The notes under the pieces: generated by a model
Seen by the model: only the letters and a program-made list of their open reading frames with translations
What the model was told of the DNA's origin: nothing
The model's database searches: none
In this document: positions 50,866 to 58,962 of the stretch, piece after piece
Layout of the letters: each line of letters opens with the position of its first letter
Numbering within the stretch: the stretch's first letter is position 1
Source of the DNA: Variovorax atrisoli 110B
GTDB lineage: Bacteria > Pseudomonadota > Gammaproteobacteria > Burkholderiales > Burkholderiaceae_C
DNA: 64,000 nt
Direction: 5' to 3'
Assembly: GCF_000382045.1 (NCBI RefSeq)
Contig: NZ_KB907455.1
Location: 248,001 to 312,000, forward strand
Program-made: the position numbers and the translations under genes

Positions 50866-52581
50866 TCAGGCCACCACGCCTTCCCACGCCAGCGCCTTGC
50901 GGCGCGCCCGGACGCGCTGGCCCTCGCCGCGCAGCGTGCCCACCAGGTCGTAGACCTCGGCCGGCAGGTGCGCGCCGCGCCAGGCCACGTGCTGGTCGGC
51001 GCGGCACAGCACGAGCCGGTGCGTGTAGGCCTTGGGCACGTCCTCCGTCTCGATGTCGAGCACGGTGAGCGGCATGTCGTAGGCGGCCGCGGCGCGTTCG
51101 AGCGGACGCACGTCCACGCTGCGGTCGAAGCGCAGCATGGTGTAGCCAGGGCCGAAGGCGTCGTAGAGCGAGCGGCCGTCGGCCAGCCAGAAATGCGGCG
51201 CGCGGCAGCCGGGCACGGTGGAGGGCGTGAACTCGCCCATGGAGTAGGGCGGTGCCGTGTGCTCGCCGTCCGCCACGATGATCGGCGAGCCGCTGTAGAA
51301 GTAGCCGAAGTTCAGGCCGCCGCAGCAGAACTGCTGCACGTTGAGCTCGTAGGCCTCGTGGCCGACCTCGGCGCGCAGCGCGTCGCCTGCGGAGCCGGGC
51401 TCCTCGATGTTCTGCGGCACCGCGCGTCGCGCGCGGATCATCTTCTGTGCATGGTTCATCGCGAAGTTCGACACCTGCTCGGTGATCGGCAGGCGCTCGG
51501 CCTCGTAGGCGTCGAGCATGGCCTCGTCGCCCCAGCCCTGCACGACAGCGCCCAGCAGCCACGAGAGGTTGAGCGCGTCGGCGATGCCCGCATTCATGCC
51601 GTAGCCCGCGTAGGGCACCCACAGGTGCGCCGCGTCGCCCGCGAGGAACACGCGGCCCTCGCGGAAGCGGTTGGCCACGAGGCGGCGGCCGATCCAGTCT
51701 TCCTTGCTGATGATCTCGTACTCGAAGTCGGGGCCCACGCCGAGGATGTTGCGCAGCGACTGGTCGCGGTCCACCGAATCGAACTCCGGCTCCTCCGCGT
51801 TCAGGTGGTTGTGCACCAGCCAGGTCTCGTGCCCGTCGATGGCGAACATCGTGCCGCAGCGGCGCGGGTTCATCGCGTAGTACGACCACGCCGGCTTGCC
51901 GGGGATGAGCGCGCGCAGCCCCGGCGCGCGGATGAAGGTCGACTGCACGCGCTGGATCACCGCCATGCCTTCGAGCTTCGCGCCGATCTGCTTGCGCACG
52001 GCCGACGAGCCGCCGTCGCAGCCCACCATGTAGCGGCAGCGGATGCTGCGCGTGACGCCGCTGTCCATGTCGGTGGCGATCGCGGTCACGCCGGCGTCGT
52101 CCTGCGTGAAGCCTGCGAACTGCGTTCGGTTGAGCAACTGCACGCCCGGCAGCGCGGCCGTGTGCTTCAGCAGGATCGGCTCCAGGTACATCTGGTTGAT
52201 GCGGTGCGGCGGCTCGGGCGTGGGCCACCATGCGTCGGGGCCTTCGGTCTCGGTGTAGCGGTCGCGCCGGCACGGGATCGGGATGCGCGTGAGTTCGGTG
52301 CCGGTGACGGTGGTGCGGAACGCCACGTCGTTCGGGTAGTCGGGCGGCAGGCCCGCGTCACGCAGCTTCTGCGCCACGCCGAGGCGGCGGAACTGCTCCA
52401 TGGTGCGCGAAGCCACGTGGTTGCACTTCACGTTCGGCGGCTCGGCGAAGCGGCGCGTCTCGCAGATCACGACCGAGACGCCGCGCGAGGCGAGGTCCAT
52501 GGCCAGGGTCAGGCCCACGGGGCCGGCGCCGACGATCATCACGTCGGCCTCGAGTGCGGAGGTGTGGTTGTGGTCGGTCAT
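50866..52581 (-). CDS. FAD-dependent aromatic hydroxylase family protein
   Basis: 571 residues, FAD_binding_3 monooxygenase. Rossmann start DVMIVGAGPVGLTLAMDLAS, motif PNVKCNHVASRTMEQFRRLG, the DG motif MVGCDGGSSAVRK, the GD motif RVFLAGDAAHLWVPYAGYGM (FAD ribityl contact) and a C-terminal thioredoxin-like domain (DVRPLERAAAAYDMPLTVLD). Related enzymes hydroxylate phenols, 3-hydroxyphenylpropionate or salicylate-like compounds using NAD(P)H and O2. The Bug gene precedes it by 21 bp and is likely the receptor for the substrate. Confidence 0.92.
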   Translation of the reverse strand: MTDHNHTSALEADVMIVGAGPVGLTLAMDLASRGVSVVICETRRFAEPPNVKCNHVASRTMEQFRRLGVAQKLRDAGLPPDYPNDVAFRTTVTGTELTRIPIPCRRDRYTETEGPDAWWPTPEPPHRINQMYLEPILLKHTAALPGVQLLNRTQFAGFTQDDAGVTAIATDMDSGVTRSIRCRYMVGCDGGSSAVRKQIGAKLEGMAVIQRVQSTFIRAPGLRALIPGKPAWSYYAMNPRRCGTMFAIDGHETWLVHNHLNAEEPEFDSVDRDQSLRNILGVGPDFEYEIISKEDWIGRRLVANRFREGRVFLAGDAAHLWVPYAGYGMNAGIADALNLSWLLGAVVQGWGDEAMLDAYEAERLPITEQVSNFAMNHAQKMIRARRAVPQNIEEPGSAGDALRAEVGHEAYELNVQQFCCGGLNFGYFYSGSPIIVADGEHTAPPYSMGEFTPSTVPGCRAPHFWLADGRSLYDAFGPGYTMLRFDRSVDVRPLERAAAAYDMPLTVLDIETEDVPKAYTHRLVLCRADQHVAWRGAHLPAEVYDLVGTLRGEGQRVRARRKALAWEGVVA

Positions 52582-52602
52582 GCTCTGGCGGTGGCGTCGT
52601 CG

Positions 52603-53637
52603 TCAGTCGAGCCGGATGCGGGCGGTCTGGATCACCTTCGCCCACTTCTTCGTTTCCGACTGGATGTAGGCCTCGAAGGCCGCGGGCGAGGTCGGTGCGG
52701 GCTCGGCACCGAGGTTGCGGATGGAGGCCTTGATCTGCTCGTCGCCGAGCGCGGCATCGATCTCGGCGTTGAGCCGCGCGACGACCGGCGCGGGCGTGCC
52801 GGTGGGCGCCACCACGCCGAACCAGCCGGTGGAGTCGTAGCCCGCGAGCCCGGCCTCGGCCACCGTGGGCACCTCGGGCAGCATCGGCACGCGCTGCGCG
52901 CTCGTCACCGCGAAGGCGACGAGCTTGCCGGCCCTGATCTGCTGCAGCGATGCGGGCAGGTCGACCAGCGCGAGCGGAATCTGCCCCGCAATGGCATCGA
53001 GCGCTGCCGGCCCCGAGCCGCGATAGGGCACCTCCACCAGCTTCACGTCGGCCATCTGCGCGAAGAGCGCGGCCGACAGGTGCATGGCCGTGCCGTTGCC
53101 ACCATGGCCGATCGACAGCGTGCCGGGGCTCGCCTTCGCCAGCGCGATCAGCTCGCGCTGCGTGCGCGCCGCGATCGACGGATGCCCCACGATCACGAAG
53201 GGCGTGGCCGCGACCATGCCCACGGGCTTGAAGTCCTTCACCGGATCGAAGGGCATCTGCGCATAGAGGCTCACGTTGGCCGTCAGCGCGCCCGCGGCGC
53301 CCAGGCCCAGCGTGTAGCCGTCGGCCGGCGCCTTCGCCACCAGCGAGAGCCCGACGTTGCCGCCCGCGCCCGGCTTGTTGTCGATCACCACCGGCTGGCC
53401 CAGCTTGTCGTTGAGGCGCGGCACCAGCAGGCGCATCACCGCGTCGGCGCTGCCGCCCGGAGGAAAGGTCACGACGAGGCGGATCGGCTTGTTCGGGAAG
53501 TCGCCCCCGGGCTGCGGCGACGGCGCGAGCGCCTGCGCGAAGCTCCTGCCGCCGGTCAGCGCCGCGCCCGCCGCGGTGAGCAGCAGCAGCCGTCGGCGAA
53601 GCGCGCTCTTCCCGGGTGCAAGAGGTGCAGCGGGCAT
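52603..53637 (-). CDS. Bug-family (TTT) periplasmic solute-binding protein
   Basis: 344 residues. The signal region RRRLLLLTAAGAALTGG ends near SFAQA. Core: GDFPNKPIRLVVTFPPGGSA, DNKPGAGGNVGLSLVAKAPA, GHGGNGTAMHLSAALFAQMA and VPYRGSGPAALDAIAGQIPL. Likely binds an aromatic or carboxylic acid oxidised by the FAD enzyme encoded just downstream. No TctAB permease genes present here. Confidence 0.92.
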   Translation of the reverse strand: MPAAPLAPGKSALRRRLLLLTAAGAALTGGRSFAQALAPSPQPGGDFPNKPIRLVVTFPPGGSADAVMRLLVPRLNDKLGQPVVIDNKPGAGGNVGLSLVAKAPADGYTLGLGAAGALTANVSLYAQMPFDPVKDFKPVGMVAATPFVIVGHPSIAARTQRELIALAKASPGTLSIGHGGNGTAMHLSAALFAQMADVKLVEVPYRGSGPAALDAIAGQIPLALVDLPASLQQIRAGKLVAFAVTSAQRVPMLPEVPTVAEAGLAGYDSTGWFGVVAPTGTPAPVVARLNAEIDAALGDEQIKASIRNLGAEPAPTSPAAFEAYIQSETKKWAKVIQTARIRLD

Positions 53638-53707
53638 CGGGTCTCCTTGAATGTGATGCGTCTTTCGGACGATTGAACGATGGGCGGATTCATTCGTAAA
53701 TCAAGAA

Positions 53708-53721
53708 ATTTCTAATGAAAT
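53708..53721. promoter_or_regulatory. Candidate LysR operator (ATTTC-TAAT-GAAAT)
   Basis: Perfect 5-4-5 inverted repeat in an AT-rich pocket, 13 bp before the LysR start at 53735 and in the gap shared with the divergent Bug gene (start 53637). A further palindrome agaaatttct overlaps it at 53704-53713. Confidence 0.5.
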
Positions 53722-53734
53722 ATCATGTTTGCTG

Positions 53735-54631
53735 ATGAATGCGAACTTCAGTCCTACGATTCGCCAGCTGCGCGCGTTCCTCGCCGTCTACCAGCTGAAG
53801 AAGCTCAGCGCGGCGGCGCAACGGCTGTTCGTCACGCAGTCGGCGGTGAGCATGCTGATCCGCCAGCTCGAGGAGGGGCTGGACACGCGACTGTTCGACC
53901 GCACCACGCGTTCGCTCAAGGCCACGGCGGCGGCCGAGCAGATGATGGTGACGGTCGAGCGCATCCTGCGCGACGTGGATTCGCTGTCGAACGACTTCCG
54001 CGAACTCGCCGCGCTCGAGCGTGGGCGCGTCACGCTCGCCATCACGCCCACGCTCGCGGCCTTCCTGCTGCCCGATGCGATGCGCGCCTTCAACGAGCAG
54101 CACCCCGGCGTGCGCGTGCTGGTGAACGACTGCGCGCCCGACCAGTTCGTCTCGCGCATCATCGGCGAGCACGTGGACTTCGGCATCGGCACGCCGGAGC
54201 GGCCCGGCGCCGAGGTCGAGGTGCAGCGCCTCATGCGCGACCACCTCGCCCTGGTCTGCCGCGAAGACCACCCGCTGGCCAAGGCCCGCGTGGTGCGCTG
54301 GAGCGACCTGGCGGGCCACCCCCTCATCACCGTGCGCCCGGGCTACGGCGTGCGGCCGCTCATCGACGGCACTGCCGCCGAGGCGGGCGTGGCGCTCGAC
54401 GTGGTCAACGAGGTGTCGTTCCTCTCCACCGCCATCTGGATGACGGCGGCCGGCATGGGCGCGTCGATCATGCCCTCGGCCTTCGCGCGCGCCGAGGCCG
54501 ATCCGTCGCTGGTCATCAAGGTGCTGAGCTCGCCGCGCGTGGCGCGCGACATCTCGATCGTCACCAAGCGCGGCCACTCGCTCTCGGCCGCCGCGCGTGC
54601 CTTCGTGGAGGCGCTGAAGCGCTCCCTATAA
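53735..54631 (+). CDS. LysR-family regulator of the FAD hydroxylase/Bug operon
   Basis: 298 residues. HTH: TIRQLRAFLAVYQLKKLSAA, RLFVTQSAVSMLIRQLEEGL and LFDRTTRSLKATAA. Effector domain begins GRVTLAITPTLAAFLLPDAM. Divergent from the Bug and hydroxylase genes, so it probably activates them in response to the acid they handle. Start at 53735; a TTG 6 bp upstream is less likely. Confidence 0.9.
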   Translation: MNANFSPTIRQLRAFLAVYQLKKLSAAAQRLFVTQSAVSMLIRQLEEGLDTRLFDRTTRSLKATAAAEQMMVTVERILRDVDSLSNDFRELAALERGRVTLAITPTLAAFLLPDAMRAFNEQHPGVRVLVNDCAPDQFVSRIIGEHVDFGIGTPERPGAEVEVQRLMRDHLALVCREDHPLAKARVVRWSDLAGHPLITVRPGYGVRPLIDGTAAEAGVALDVVNEVSFLSTAIWMTAAGMGASIMPSAFARAEADPSLVIKVLSSPRVARDISIVTKRGHSLSAAARAFVEALKRSL

Positions 54632-54632
54632 T
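54627..54632 (+). promoter_or_regulatory. -10 element of the DUF3053 gene
   Basis: A perfect TATAAT overlaps the stop codon of the LysR gene and lies 35 bp before the DUF3053 start; no strong -35. Confidence 0.45.
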
Positions 54633-54667
54633 TTTTCAGGAACAACAACACAGAGGGGGCTCGGCCC

Positions 54668-55378
54668 ATGAGAACTTTCATTCAACGTCTCGGGGCCATG
54701 TCGCTCCTCGTCGCCTTCAGCCTCGCGCTGGTGGCCTGCGGCAACAAGGAGGCCGAGCAGCGCAAGGCCTTCATCTCCTTCCTGCAGACCCGCGTGCTCG
54801 ACAAGCCCGGCCTGCGCGTACCGGTGCCCACGCCGGAAGAAAAAGCCTCGTTCGGCGACTACGCACAGCACTACGCGGTGATCACCGATTTCAACGAGGG
54901 CATGAACAAGTCCGTGAGCCAGCCCATGACGCAGATCATGGCCAAGGGCGCGCTGCGCTCCATCGCCGACCTGCCCGCGCGCCGCGACGACCTCAAGGCA
55001 GCGAAGGAAGGCCTCGGCGGCCTTCGCACCGCGCTCGACCAGCAGTCCGCCAAGGCCGACGCCGCGCACGCGCAGCTCAAGCAGCCCGACGACCTCAAGC
55101 AGGTCTACGACAAGGCCTATGAGAAGACGGTGACCACGCCCTCGGCCACCTTCAAGGAGGTGTTCCCCGCGCTCGACAACGTGTTCGACAGTGCACTGGC
55201 CATCGGCGACTTCATCGAGAAGAACAAGTCGAAGATCCAGATCAGCGGCAGCAGCGTCGCCGTGACCGACCCGGCGGTCCAGGCCGAGCTCAACAAGATG
55301 CTGCAGCAGTTGAACGGCCAGTCGGCCGCCATCAATGCGGCGCAGCAGAAGATGCAGGCGGTGGTGCGAGGGGGATAG
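54668..55378 (+). CDS. DUF3053 family lipoprotein
   Basis: 236 residues. Signal MRTFIQRLGAMSLLVAFSLA ends in lipobox LVACG (Cys24). Family features: NKEAEQRKAFISFLQTRVLD, GDYAQHYAVITDFNEGMNKS and DNVFDSALAIGDFIEKNKSK. Relative of E. coli YiaF; periplasmic, predicted mostly helical, function unknown. It has its own promoter and is followed directly by dispersed repeat F. Confidence 0.88.
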   Translation: MRTFIQRLGAMSLLVAFSLALVACGNKEAEQRKAFISFLQTRVLDKPGLRVPVPTPEEKASFGDYAQHYAVITDFNEGMNKSVSQPMTQIMAKGALRSIADLPARRDDLKAAKEGLGGLRTALDQQSAKADAAHAQLKQPDDLKQVYDKAYEKTVTTPSATFKEVFPALDNVFDSALAIGDFIEKNKSKIQISGSSVAVTDPAVQAELNKMLQQLNGQSAAINAAQQKMQAVVRGG

Positions 55379-55380
55379 GC

Positions 55381-55477
55381 TCTCCCCCAGGCTGCGCGCA
55401 CTTCGTGTCGCGCGGGCCAACCCCTTCGGAGGCAACACCAGAGGCCCGGCAACGCCGGCTCCTCGGTGCTTCCCGGT
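55381..55477 (+). repeat. Dispersed ~95-bp intergenic repeat, copy F
   Basis: tctcccccaggctgcgcgca, then cttcgtgtcgcgcgggccaa, ccccttcggaggcaacacca, ending cggcaacgccggctcctcgg. More diverged than A-D. Sits between the convergent DUF3053 and thiL genes. Confidence 0.82.
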
Positions 55478-55507
55478 GCTTCCCGGGAAAGCGGCGCCGA
55501 AGGAAAA

Positions 55508-56464
55508 CTAGATGAAATGGTCGAACGAGCCGAAGCGCTGCGACACCGTCGCGCCGGCCGTGTCTACGATGCGCAGGCCCGCATCGGCCTCGATGCGGCC
55601 GATGCGCGTGACGCGCGTGGCGCTGCCCAGGCCGGCCTGCATGACGGCCTCGCGTGCCGAAGCGGGCGCGGTGAACACCAGCTCGTAGTCGTCTCCGCCC
55701 GACAGCGCGCAGGTGCGCAGCACTTCGCGGCCCAGGTTGCCGGTGTCGACCGAGATCAGCGCAGTGGTCGCATCGGCGTCGAGCGTGGCGCCCACGCCGC
55801 TCGATGCGAGGATGTGGCCCAGGTCGCCGATCAGCCCGTCGCTCACGTCCACCGCCGAGGTGGCGATGCCGCGCAGGGCCTGCCCGAGCGCCACGCGCGG
55901 CGTGGGCTGTTCCATGCGTTCGCGCGCCGACTCGAAGGCCTCGGCGCGCAGCGAGATCGTGCCGCGGAACATCTCGAGCGCCAGCCGCGCGTCACCCACC
56001 GTCCCGCTCACCCAGATGTCGTCGCCCGCGCGCGCGCCCGAGCGCAGCAGCGCGGCGCCCGCCGGCACTTCCCCGAACACCGTGATGCAGATGTTGAGCG
56101 GGCCGCGCGTGGTGTCGCCGCCCACAAGCTCGCAGCCGTGCGCATCGGCCAGCGCGAGCAGCCCGCGCGAGAAGCCTTCGAGCCAGGGCTCGTCCACGCC
56201 CGGCAGCGCCAGCGCGAGCGTGAAGGCCAGCGGCTTCGCGCCGCAGGCCGCCAGGTCGCTGAGGTTCACCGCCAGCGCCTTGTGGCCCAGCCGCGCCGGA
56301 TCGACGGTGGAAAGAAAATGCCGCCCCTCGACCAGCATGTCGGAGGACACGGCCAGCTGCATGCCGGCAGCCGGCGCGAGCAATGCGCAGTCGTCGCCCA
56401 CACCCAGCGGCGAGCGCGTGGCGGGGCGCTTGAAGTAGCGTGCGATCAGGTCGAATTCACCCAT
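55508..56464 (-). CDS. thiL: Thiamine-monophosphate kinase
   Basis: 318 residues. MGEFDLIARYFKRPATRS at the N-terminus, LGVGDDCALLAPAAG (Mg/ATP Asp pair), DMLVEGRHFLSTVDPARLGH, VNLSDLAACGAKPLAFTLAL and VDVSDGLIGDLGHILASSG. Phosphorylates TMP to TPP in the cytoplasm. Often next to pgpA, here separated from it by a catabolic block. Starts 31 bp after the YbdK-type gene in a leftward operon. Confidence 0.95.
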   Translation of the reverse strand: MGEFDLIARYFKRPATRSPLGVGDDCALLAPAAGMQLAVSSDMLVEGRHFLSTVDPARLGHKALAVNLSDLAACGAKPLAFTLALALPGVDEPWLEGFSRGLLALADAHGCELVGGDTTRGPLNICITVFGEVPAGAALLRSGARAGDDIWVSGTVGDARLALEMFRGTISLRAEAFESARERMEQPTPRVALGQALRGIATSAVDVSDGLIGDLGHILASSGVGATLDADATTALISVDTGNLGREVLRTCALSGGDDYELVFTAPASAREAVMQAGLGSATRVTRIGRIEADAGLRIVDTAGATVSQRFGSFDHFI

Positions 56465-56495
56465 GGGGGTGAGAGCATAAGCGCTGCGGCGCGGC

Positions 56496-57704
56496 TCAGG
56501 CCTGCCCCCGGAACCTCAGCGCCGCCTGCCGCACCACCTCGGCCAGCAGCCGCTCCTTGCCCTGCTTCTCGCGCAGCCAGCGCGCGTCGTTGCGGTTGGC
56601 TTCCACGCTGGTGCGCAGCTCGCCCAGCGCCTTCGTGGCGTTGAGCGCCTCGCTGTGCCATTCGAGCTGGGTCATGGTCATCAGGATGTGGTCGCGCAGC
56701 GGCATGTGCTGGCCGGTGGCGGGGTCGACGTACACCGCGTCGAGGCCGAAGCGGCAGGCCTGGAAGCGGTTGTAGGTGTAGACGAGGTAGTCGTCTTCCG
56801 TCGGCTCGAAGGGCTGCTCCTGCAGGAACCATGCGGCCAGCGACTGCACGTAGCCGGCGAGCGCGGCGGCGCGCTCCACCGTCAGCGGCGTGTCGAACAC
56901 GCGGATCTCGATGGTGCCGAACTCGGGCTTGGGGCGGATGTCCCAGTAGAAGTCCTTCATGCTGCGCACGACGCCGGTGCGGGTCATGCGTTCGAAGTAG
57001 GCCTCGAACTCCTTCCAGCTCAGCGTGAAGGGCGCGCGGCCCGACAGCGGAAAGGCGAACACCGAGTTCAGCCGCGCCGAGTCGAACTGCGTGTCCTGCC
57101 CCTGGACGAACGGCGAGGACGCCGACAGCGCGATGAAGTGCGGGATGTAGCGCGACATGCGGTGCAGCATCAGCAGCGCCGCGTCGGCATCGGGGCAGCC
57201 GATGTGCACGTGCTGGCCGAAGATGGTGAACTGCTTGCTCAGGTAGCCGTACAGCTCCGACAGCTCGCGAAAACGCGGCTTGTCGTAGATGCGCCGCTCG
57301 TGCCACTGCTGGAAGGCATGCGTGCCGCCGCCCACCACCGCGATGTTGAGCTTGTCGGCATTGCGGATCAGCGCCTCGCGGATGGGCGAGAGCTGCGTGA
57401 TCACGTCCTGCGCCGAGTGGCAGATGTCGGTCGAGATCTCGATCATGCTCGAGGTCATCTCGGGCACCACGCTGCCGGGCAGCGGGGTCTGGGCCATCAG
57501 GCGCAGCATGTCCTCGGCGTAGGGGGCGAGGTCGTAGTCGTGCGTGTTCACGAGCTGCAGCTCGAGCTCCACGCCCAGCGACAGCGCCTCCGACTTGTTG
57601 AAGGGCTCGAGCTTGACCGCGCGGCTGGCCGGGTCGGCAGGCAGCGGTGCGGAGCGCACGTCGTCGCTGTCCGGATCGATGGGGGTGGCTGCGGTGGTGC
57701 TCAT
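56496..57704 (-). CDS. YbdK-type carboxylate-amine ligase
   Basis: 402 residues, GCS2 family. EALSLGVELELQLVNTHDYD (Mg/ATP acidic pair), VVPEMTSSMIEISTDICHSA, QFTIFGQHVHIGCPDADAAL, WDIRPKPEFGTIEIRVFDTP and YTYNRFQACRFGLDAVYVDP. These proteins form gamma-glutamyl or related amide bonds; E. coli YbdK has weak glutamate-cysteine ligase activity. The start overlaps the antiporter stop (ATGA), so the two are coupled. Confidence 0.92.
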   Translation of the reverse strand: MSTTAATPIDPDSDDVRSAPLPADPASRAVKLEPFNKSEALSLGVELELQLVNTHDYDLAPYAEDMLRLMAQTPLPGSVVPEMTSSMIEISTDICHSAQDVITQLSPIREALIRNADKLNIAVVGGGTHAFQQWHERRIYDKPRFRELSELYGYLSKQFTIFGQHVHIGCPDADAALLMLHRMSRYIPHFIALSASSPFVQGQDTQFDSARLNSVFAFPLSGRAPFTLSWKEFEAYFERMTRTGVVRSMKDFYWDIRPKPEFGTIEIRVFDTPLTVERAAALAGYVQSLAAWFLQEQPFEPTEDDYLVYTYNRFQACRFGLDAVYVDPATGQHMPLRDHILMTMTQLEWHSEALNATKALGELRTSVEANRNDARWLREKQGKERLLAEVVRQAALRFRGQA

Positions 57705-58945
57705 CGCTGCGTGTCCTCCGTGATGCTGAAGGCCCGTGGCGCCCAGGGTACCGAGCTCTCTCCCACCGCGTGGATCGCCACGGTGGCGAGCACCGCGCCC
57801 ACCACCTCCATCAGCAGGATCGAGGGCAGGGCCACCTGGGTGATCATCGTGCCCAGCAGCGGCGAGGCGGTGGCGAAATTCGATGCGATGAGCAAGGCGA
57901 TCGACGACAGCGGCGACATCGCGCACCCGACCCAGAAGGCCTGCTTCCAGCTCGCGCCGCTGCCGGGGTTGGCCACAGCCACGCCGGCGATCTTGGTCAG
58001 CAGCCGCACGGCGATCACGGCCAGCACCACGCTGGCCACCGGCAGCGTCCAGTCGGCCTGCGCGGCCACGATGGACACCAGCACGAACATCAGCATGGTC
58101 AGCAGCGAGGCGGCCGTGCCCAGCTGCCGCTGCCAGGCCCAGGGCTTGGGATTCAGCGTCTTGAGCAGCACGCCGCCGATCAGAGCCGCCAGCGGCGCCG
58201 AGCCGCCGATATGCGCGGTGAGCGCCGCGCCCGCCGCGATGATCGCCAGCAGCAGGATCGAGGTGTTCTCGCTCGTCGGGCTCATCACCCGCAGCGCCGA
58301 GCGCAGCGCCAGCGCCATGATCGCGCCCACCACGAACGACAGGCCCAGCACCACCGCCACCGGGTAGAGCTTCTGCAGCAGGGTCTGCGGCGCGCGCTCG
58401 ATCAGGCCGGCCTGCGCGTAGCCCAGGGCCAGCGCATAGAAGGTGTTGAGCGTGGCCAGCGTCATCGCGCGCTCGGTCACCGGGCCGGCACCGCGCGTGT
58501 CGATGATCACGCGGCTGAGCACCGCCGGCGAGGCGACGATGGCCATCAGCGCGATCGGGTTGGCCACGGGCTCGGGCAGGCCCAGCAGCGTGAGCACCCA
58601 GTACACGCCGAAGTAGGTCAGCGTGGCTTCGAGCAGGCTCTGCACCAGCACCATCGGGTTGTGGCGGAACCAGCGCAGCGGCAGGCGCCCGCCCGCCTCG
58701 AACAGCACAACGGCCGCGGCGAGTTCGAGCAGGAAGAGGCTGATGCCGCGCAGCGGCCAGATCGCGCCCTCGAAGCCCGCGAAACCAACCACCGCGCCGA
58801 CCAGCGAGTAGCCGATCACCTTGGGTAGCCCGAGGTAGCGTTGCACGAGGTGGCCGGAGGCCGCCGCGGCCGCCAGCAGCAGCGACCACAGCACGGTGGG
58901 CAGGCCGGCCGAGGGGCGCACCCACTCGGACCAGAAACCCAGCAT
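57701..58945 (-). CDS. CPA2-family cation:proton antiporter
   Basis: 414 residues, about 12 membrane helices. HLVQRYLGLPKVIGYSLVGA, GISLFLLELAAAVVLFEAGG, ALMAIVASPAVLSRVIIDTR and LTAHIGGSAPLAALIGGVLL are characteristic of the Na+/H+ exchanger (KefB/CPA2) fold. No RCK domain. Ion unknown. It is coupled to the YbdK gene; a glutathione-like ligase beside a Kef-type antiporter echoes the glutathione-gated Kef theme, an inference only. Start taken at MLGFWSEW. Confidence 0.88.
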   Translation of the reverse strand: MLGFWSEWVRPSAGLPTVLWSLLLAAAAASGHLVQRYLGLPKVIGYSLVGAVVGFAGFEGAIWPLRGISLFLLELAAAVVLFEAGGRLPLRWFRHNPMVLVQSLLEATLTYFGVYWVLTLLGLPEPVANPIALMAIVASPAVLSRVIIDTRGAGPVTERAMTLATLNTFYALALGYAQAGLIERAPQTLLQKLYPVAVVLGLSFVVGAIMALALRSALRVMSPTSENTSILLLAIIAAGAALTAHIGGSAPLAALIGGVLLKTLNPKPWAWQRQLGTAASLLTMLMFVLVSIVAAQADWTLPVASVVLAVIAVRLLTKIAGVAVANPGSGASWKQAFWVGCAMSPLSSIALLIASNFATASPLLGTMITQVALPSILLMEVVGAVLATVAIHAVGESSVPWAPRAFSITEDTQR

Positions 58946-58962
58946 ATCGTTGAGTAAGCTCG

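Noticed and set aside
50968..53676. 902-codon open frame opposite the FAD hydroxylase and Bug genes
   Set aside because: Spans two well-supported genes on the other strand and has only low-complexity Arg/His/Ala sequence; a GC-driven shadow.
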